Virus record (IMG/VR): IMGVR_UViG_3300027754_000424
Span: 1 to 24,498 of that record
DNA from: a virus
Length of the DNA: 24,498 bases
Reading direction: 5' to 3' (one strand)
Position numbers and translations under genes: made by a program. How positions within the stretch are numbered: the stretch's first letter is position 1; the number at the start of each line of letters is the position of its first letter. Under the pieces are notes generated by a model. The model saw only the letters and a program-made list of their open reading frames with translations. It did no database searches and was not told where the DNA came from. Shown here one piece after another: positions 21,967 to 24,498 of the stretch.

Positions 21967-22740
21967 ATGAGTTACCAAATTGTAGATCACGTTTTTAAGC
22001 GCTCCCCGCACAAGGGGGCGACTTTTGTGGTGCTGGCCGCGTTGGCAACATTCGCTCGGCCTAATGGTGTGGCATACCCAGCGCAGGCCACATTGGTCAA
22101 ACGATCCAGGCTGAGTCTGCGCGCAGTACGCAACGCCATCCACGCGCTGATCGAGGCTGGAGATGTAGAGATTCTCCGGCCTGGTAGTGGTGTATCATCC
22201 ACGCGCTATCGATTTGCGGAGATGTACATGGTGGATGATAGAGAGGCACCAGATGCCTCTCTAGAGAGGCACGAGCTGCCTCAGGGAGAGGCACCAGCTG
22301 CCGCCCTGAGAGGCACTAGGTGCCGCCCAGAGAGGCACGAGGTGCCGGGCAGGGAGGCACGAGGTGCCGCTCTAGAGAGGCACGAGGTGCCTCCTAATCA
22401 GTTATCTGAATCAGTAAGAGAATCAGTAAATGAATCTGTCACTGAATCCGCGCAGGCGCGAGAGAGGTTGAGGGAGAGGATTTCGAAGATGTTCGGAAGG
22501 GAGCCTGAGAGCAAATGGAGCAAAGCCGAGATGATCGCGCTAGATGCAGTGGCTTCACTCGGAACCTCGGAGTCTGATCTGGAGGCTTTGAGCAGATACT
22601 ATCGGACCAAACTGATTCCTGCCGACAAGGACTACCGACGGAGAACCGTGGGAGCCCTGCTCGAAAACTGGCAGGGTGAGCTAGATAGAGCCCGTGGGTT
22701 TGTGCGTGAGCAAAAGCAGAGGGCTAACTCGATCCTATGA
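21967..22740 (+). CDS. Replication initiator with origin embedded in the gene
   Basis: This 257-residue protein starts at ATG 21967 behind a CAAAAAACAA leader. Residues 1-85 are a winged helix of the replication-initiator/HTH_36 type (GVAYPAQATLVKRSRLSLRA, then VRNAIHALIEAGDVEILRPG). Residues 93-142 are a low-complexity Arg/Glu/Ala/Pro linker encoded by the iterons listed below, residues about 143-158 a Ser/Glu-rich SVRESVNESVTES run, and residues 165-257 a helical C-terminal domain that may bind the helicase. Initiator followed by a DnaB-type helicase matches the lambda O/P and P22 18/12 layout. The protein should bind the iterons in its own gene and load the helicase. The family is inferred from HTH, context and DNA sites. 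Confidence 0.78.
   Translation: MSYQIVDHVFKRSPHKGATFVVLAALATFARPNGVAYPAQATLVKRSRLSLRAVRNAIHALIEAGDVEILRPGSGVSSTRYRFAEMYMVDDREAPDASLERHELPQGEAPAAALRGTRCRPERHEVPGREARGAALERHEVPPNQLSESVRESVNESVTESAQARERLRERISKMFGREPESKWSKAEMIALDAVASLGTSESDLEALSRYYRTKLIPADKDYRRRTVGALLENWQGELDRARGFVREQKQRANSIL
22245..22391 (+). repeat. Seven iterons GGCACnAGnTGCC, candidate replication origin
   Basis: Seven 13-bp imperfect palindromes start at 22245, 22268, 22290, 22312, 22334, 22356 and 22379 (spacings 23, 22, 22, 22, 22, 23, close to two helical turns). Copies 4-7 have exact GGCAC/GTGCC arms, and copies 1 and 2 extend the palindrome outward with AGAGG/CCTCT or GAGG/CCTC flanks. Because 22 is not a multiple of three, the copies rotate through all reading frames, so the repeat is kept for the DNA and not for the protein. 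This matches an initiator-binding iteron array. Confidence 0.85.
22395..22453 (+). other. AT-rich 12-bp repeats, candidate DNA unwinding element
   Basis: Immediately after the iterons, GAATCAGTAA occurs at 22408 and 22420, then GAATCTGTCA at 22432 and GAATCCGCGC at 22444, at a strict 12-base period, with a related TAATCAGTTA at 22395. In 22395-22440, 32 of 46 bases are A or T, against a GC-rich surrounding gene. AT-rich direct repeats beside iterons are where initiators open the duplex. The 12-base period also gives a four-residue protein repeat, so protein selection may contribute. Confidence 0.6.
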
Positions 22741-23981
22741 GCACCGACATCACAATTCCTACGTGCCACCAGATCGAGTCAGGGCTTGTCGGGACGCTGC
22801 TGCAGTATCCTATGCAGGTGGTGCCGATGCTGGTGGGTGCCAGGGTTGATGCTGGTGCCTTCCACGACTTTGCTTGCCGCACCATAGTGACCGAGGTGCT
22901 TCGCCGGTGGACGGCCGGGGAATCTACTGACTGGATCTCGGTGAGCCACTCGGTGATGGCCGAGGTGCCGGTGACTACCACGACCACGCTGGCCACGGGG
23001 CCGGGGCTGGTGTCGGTGGTGCCTCAGTGGATCGACACCATCCGTGACTATGCGTTGCGCCGGGATCTCATTAAGAGTTTCCGAGCTAATGCTCTTATCG
23101 CATCCGAGGAGGACGGGCGTGCTGCATTAGCGTCTATTACGCACGACGTTTCGATTCTAGGGGCTTCCGGCGATTCCGGTGGGCATTCTATTAAAGAGGG
23201 GCTCACGGAGCTTCTACGGGCGTTTAGGGACGGAGATGTAAAGCAGTCGATCCCTACCGGCTGGCCGGAGCTCGACCGTATCAGTCCAGTGAGGCGTGGT
23301 GATATGGTGGTGATCGCAGCCCAAGCCAAGGGCGGCAAAAGCACACTGGCGCTATCCTACATGGCCGAGGTGTGCCGACGTGGACTGCCGGCGCTAATGA
23401 TCAGCCTGGAGATGCCGAGTCGGGATATCATCGAGAAAATGCTGGCTAGGGAGTCCCGCGTAAGACTTGATACCATGTACGCTCGCACATTCGGTGCGCC
23501 CGAGCTGTCGAGGATCGCACGGGCTAATGCCACCATGGCTGAGTGGCAGGCTGACATTAGGTCCGACTGTTATGACCTGTTTGCTATCATTGCCGCAGCC
23601 CGTGCAGCCAAAGCTCAACGGCCGGATCTGGCGCTGGTGGTCGTGGACTACCTACAGCTGGTCAAAGGACCACAAGGAGACTCGCGGGAGCGCGAGGTGG
23701 CCGAGGTGAGCAGGAGCCTGCGCATGTTAGCGATGGAGCTGGACTGCGTTGTGGTTGCGTTGTCGCAGCTTAATGATGAGGGAAAGTTGCGTGAGAGCAG
23801 GGCCATTGGGCAGGACGCCACGGCTGTGTGGGCTATTGGTAAGCACGACGGTGATGAGTCAGCCGATGACGAGCGCACACTGCACATCCCCATCCAGCGC
23901 AATGGACAGAGCGGTGTATCATGCCAGCTAGAGTTCCTCGGGCAGTTTGCTCACTTCGGTCATGCTCATGCTGCTACCTGA
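22737..23981 (+). CDS. Replicative DNA helicase, DnaB family
   Basis: This is a 414-residue protein. The N-terminal 100 residues (a helical IESGLVGTLLQYPMQ and an AFHDFACRTIVTEVLRR segment) match the DnaB N-terminal domain. The C-terminal RecA-like domain has Walker A AAQAKGGKSTLALS (Lys201), MISLEMPSRD (Glu225), Walker B LVVVDYLQLVKG (Asp304), VVALSQLND (Gln344) and LRESRAIGQDA, all in the family order. It unwinds DNA at the fork as a hexamer and is loaded by the initiator encoded just upstream, whose stop overlaps this ATG (ATGA). The length is slightly below the bacterial DnaB norm of about 450-470, as is usual for phage versions. Confidence 0.92.
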   Translation: MSTDITIPTCHQIESGLVGTLLQYPMQVVPMLVGARVDAGAFHDFACRTIVTEVLRRWTAGESTDWISVSHSVMAEVPVTTTTTLATGPGLVSVVPQWIDTIRDYALRRDLIKSFRANALIASEEDGRAALASITHDVSILGASGDSGGHSIKEGLTELLRAFRDGDVKQSIPTGWPELDRISPVRRGDMVVIAAQAKGGKSTLALSYMAEVCRRGLPALMISLEMPSRDIIEKMLARESRVRLDTMYARTFGAPELSRIARANATMAEWQADIRSDCYDLFAIIAAARAAKAQRPDLALVVVDYLQLVKGPQGDSREREVAEVSRSLRMLAMELDCVVVALSQLNDEGKLRESRAIGQDATAVWAIGKHDGDESADDERTLHIPIQRNGQSGVSCQLEFLGQFAHFGHAHAAT

Positions 23982-24186
23982 TGATGATGATGAGCCTCCC
24001 AAGCAGCGACCGGGCGACTGGAGCGCCTGCACTCGGTGTGGTGTGCCGACGCAGGTGCGTGGATATTACATGGGGCCGGGTAATCTGCGCACATGGTGCT
24101 GCTGCGATGAGTGTGACCGAGGCATTAGACTGCGCACTAAATCTATTTGGCAGGTTGACAACGACAACCTAATGGGAGATTCATAA
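23962..24186 (+). CDS. Small zinc-ribbon-like protein
   Basis: This is a protein of 74 residues from the ATG at 23962; another ATG at 23968 would remove two. It overlaps the end of the helicase gene. After an acidic start (LPDDDDEPPKQRPGDW) it has ACTRCGVPTQVRGYYMG and RTWCCCDECDRGIRLR, two CxxC-type pairs that would bind one zinc ion in a ribbon fold. The next gene is behind a large hairpin. The function is unknown; small zinc-ribbon proteins are frequent companions of phage replication genes. Confidence 0.6.
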   Translation: MLMLLPDDDDEPPKQRPGDWSACTRCGVPTQVRGYYMGPGNLRTWCCCDECDRGIRLRTKSIWQVDNDNLMGDS

Positions 24187-24218
24187 CTTACCGGGCAACC
24201 ACCTCTCCTCCCCGGCCT

Positions 24219-24259
24219 GTGGGCGTTCATGGTTTATTTGTTTTTCCATGGACGCCCAC
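24219..24259 (+). terminator. Strong hairpin/terminator before the terminase-like gene
   Basis: Arms 24219-24232 and 24246-24259 form a 14-bp stem with one G-U wobble (GTGGGCGTTCATGG against CCATGGACGCCCAC) around a T-rich 13-base loop. A short T-rich run (TCTTCTT) follows, and the next ATG comes seven bases after the stem. A smaller CCGGG/CCCGG stem lies just upstream (24191-24215). The stem strength and T-rich tail suggest termination at the end of the replication block; the weak T-run leaves attenuation or start-codon occlusion possible. Confidence 0.65.
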
Positions 24260-24266
24260 TCTTCTT

Positions 24267-24498
24267 ATGTCACCAGACGACTATGATAAGGACGAGCTGA
24301 TCGCCATAAGCGCAACAGTACTGCGGGAAGTGCTCGACTACATTGCTGGACCGATTGGTGCGCACGCTGATGTTAGGAGCTCATTCCGTCGATGTATGGC
24401 TGTATTGTGGGTGCTCAGGCCTGAGCTTGCTGGCGATCTCACACAATCGGAGCTGGCCGATAAGCTGGGTATCACTCGGAGTGCGATGAGCAAAATGA
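24267..24498 (+). CDS. HTH protein, probable small terminase subunit (3' end outside the window)
   Basis: The first 77 residues are visible; the frame is open to the window end. A helical N-terminus (ELIAISATVLREVLDYIAG) leads to RRCMAVLWVLRPELAGDLTQSELADKLGITRSAMSKM, a helix-turn-helix. HTH proteins of this kind placed ahead of the head genes are usually small terminase subunits, which bind packaging sites on phage DNA. Since the window opens at the capsid gene, the large terminase and portal would fit between this end and the window start on a circular or terminally redundant genome. The alternative is an unrelated transcription regulator. Confidence 0.55.
   Translation, partial: MSPDDYDKDELIAISATVLREVLDYIAGPIGAHADVRSSFRRCMAVLWVLRPELAGDLTQSELADKLGITRSAMSKM

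Noticed and set aside
23921-24172. 83-residue open frame overlapping the helicase end in another frame
   Set aside because: The zinc-ribbon frame at 23962-24186 has organised CxxC pairs, while this alternative reads as low-complexity Met/Cys/Arg without a domain.

Overview
The window is a contiguous piece of a tailed double-stranded DNA phage genome. Every gene I can support lies on the + strand. Genes are packed tightly: about sixteen junctions are 4-base ATGA/GTGA overlaps, and the longest gene-free gap is 145 bases (16108-16252), so no stretch over 300 bases lacks a gene. A tape measure gene, a tail-terminator candidate and a tube-like gene, with no sheath gene between them, suggest a siphovirus (non-contractile tail). 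The host cannot be named from this sequence. A candidate outer-membrane lipoprotein in the lysis cassette points weakly to a Gram-negative host, and an O2-using thiol oxidase points weakly to an aerobic one. No integrase is visible.

Layout. 1-424: C-terminus of a probable major capsid protein and a small basic protein, closed by a strong intrinsic terminator (447-481). 492-3125: head-tail connector, tail completion, tail terminator, tube and chaperone candidates. 3122-4984: tape measure. 4986-7910: tail-tip genes, including a 21-cysteine protein overlapped by an Erv1/ALR-type FAD sulfhydryl oxidase. 7910-13180: a 1117-residue collagen-like fibre with carbohydrate-binding-like modules, and a beta-helix-like fibre or spike protein. 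13184-14446: lysis cassette (small membrane proteins, holin-like protein, embedded lipoprotein, M15-type endolysin). 14443-16107: dNMP kinase, metallophosphoesterase, winged-helix protein and a small protein.

16108-16252 is the main intergenic region, with a weak promoter candidate and a hairpin. 16253-17612: very small proteins, several membrane-bound. 17593-19523: recombination module (SSB-like protein, Hjc-like PD-(D/E)XK nuclease, RecE-like exonuclease). 19549-21908: HTH protein, two repeat-bearing genes (one an HNH endonuclease), a four-Cys miniprotein, a PAPS-reductase-like protein and a 27-residue membrane peptide. 21907-23981: an operator-like repeat cluster, a replication initiator and a DnaB-type helicase. 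24267-end: an HTH protein that is probably the small terminase, so the missing head and packaging genes likely lie between the window's end and its start on a circular map.

The two strongest discoveries are these. First, seven copies of the palindrome GGCACnAGnTGCC, spaced 22-23 bp, lie inside the initiator gene and are followed by an AT-rich tract with 12-bp repeats: a lambda-like origin embedded in its initiator. Second, a compact Erv/ALR thiol oxidase sits among the tail genes, overlapping a cysteine-rich tail protein that is its likely substrate.
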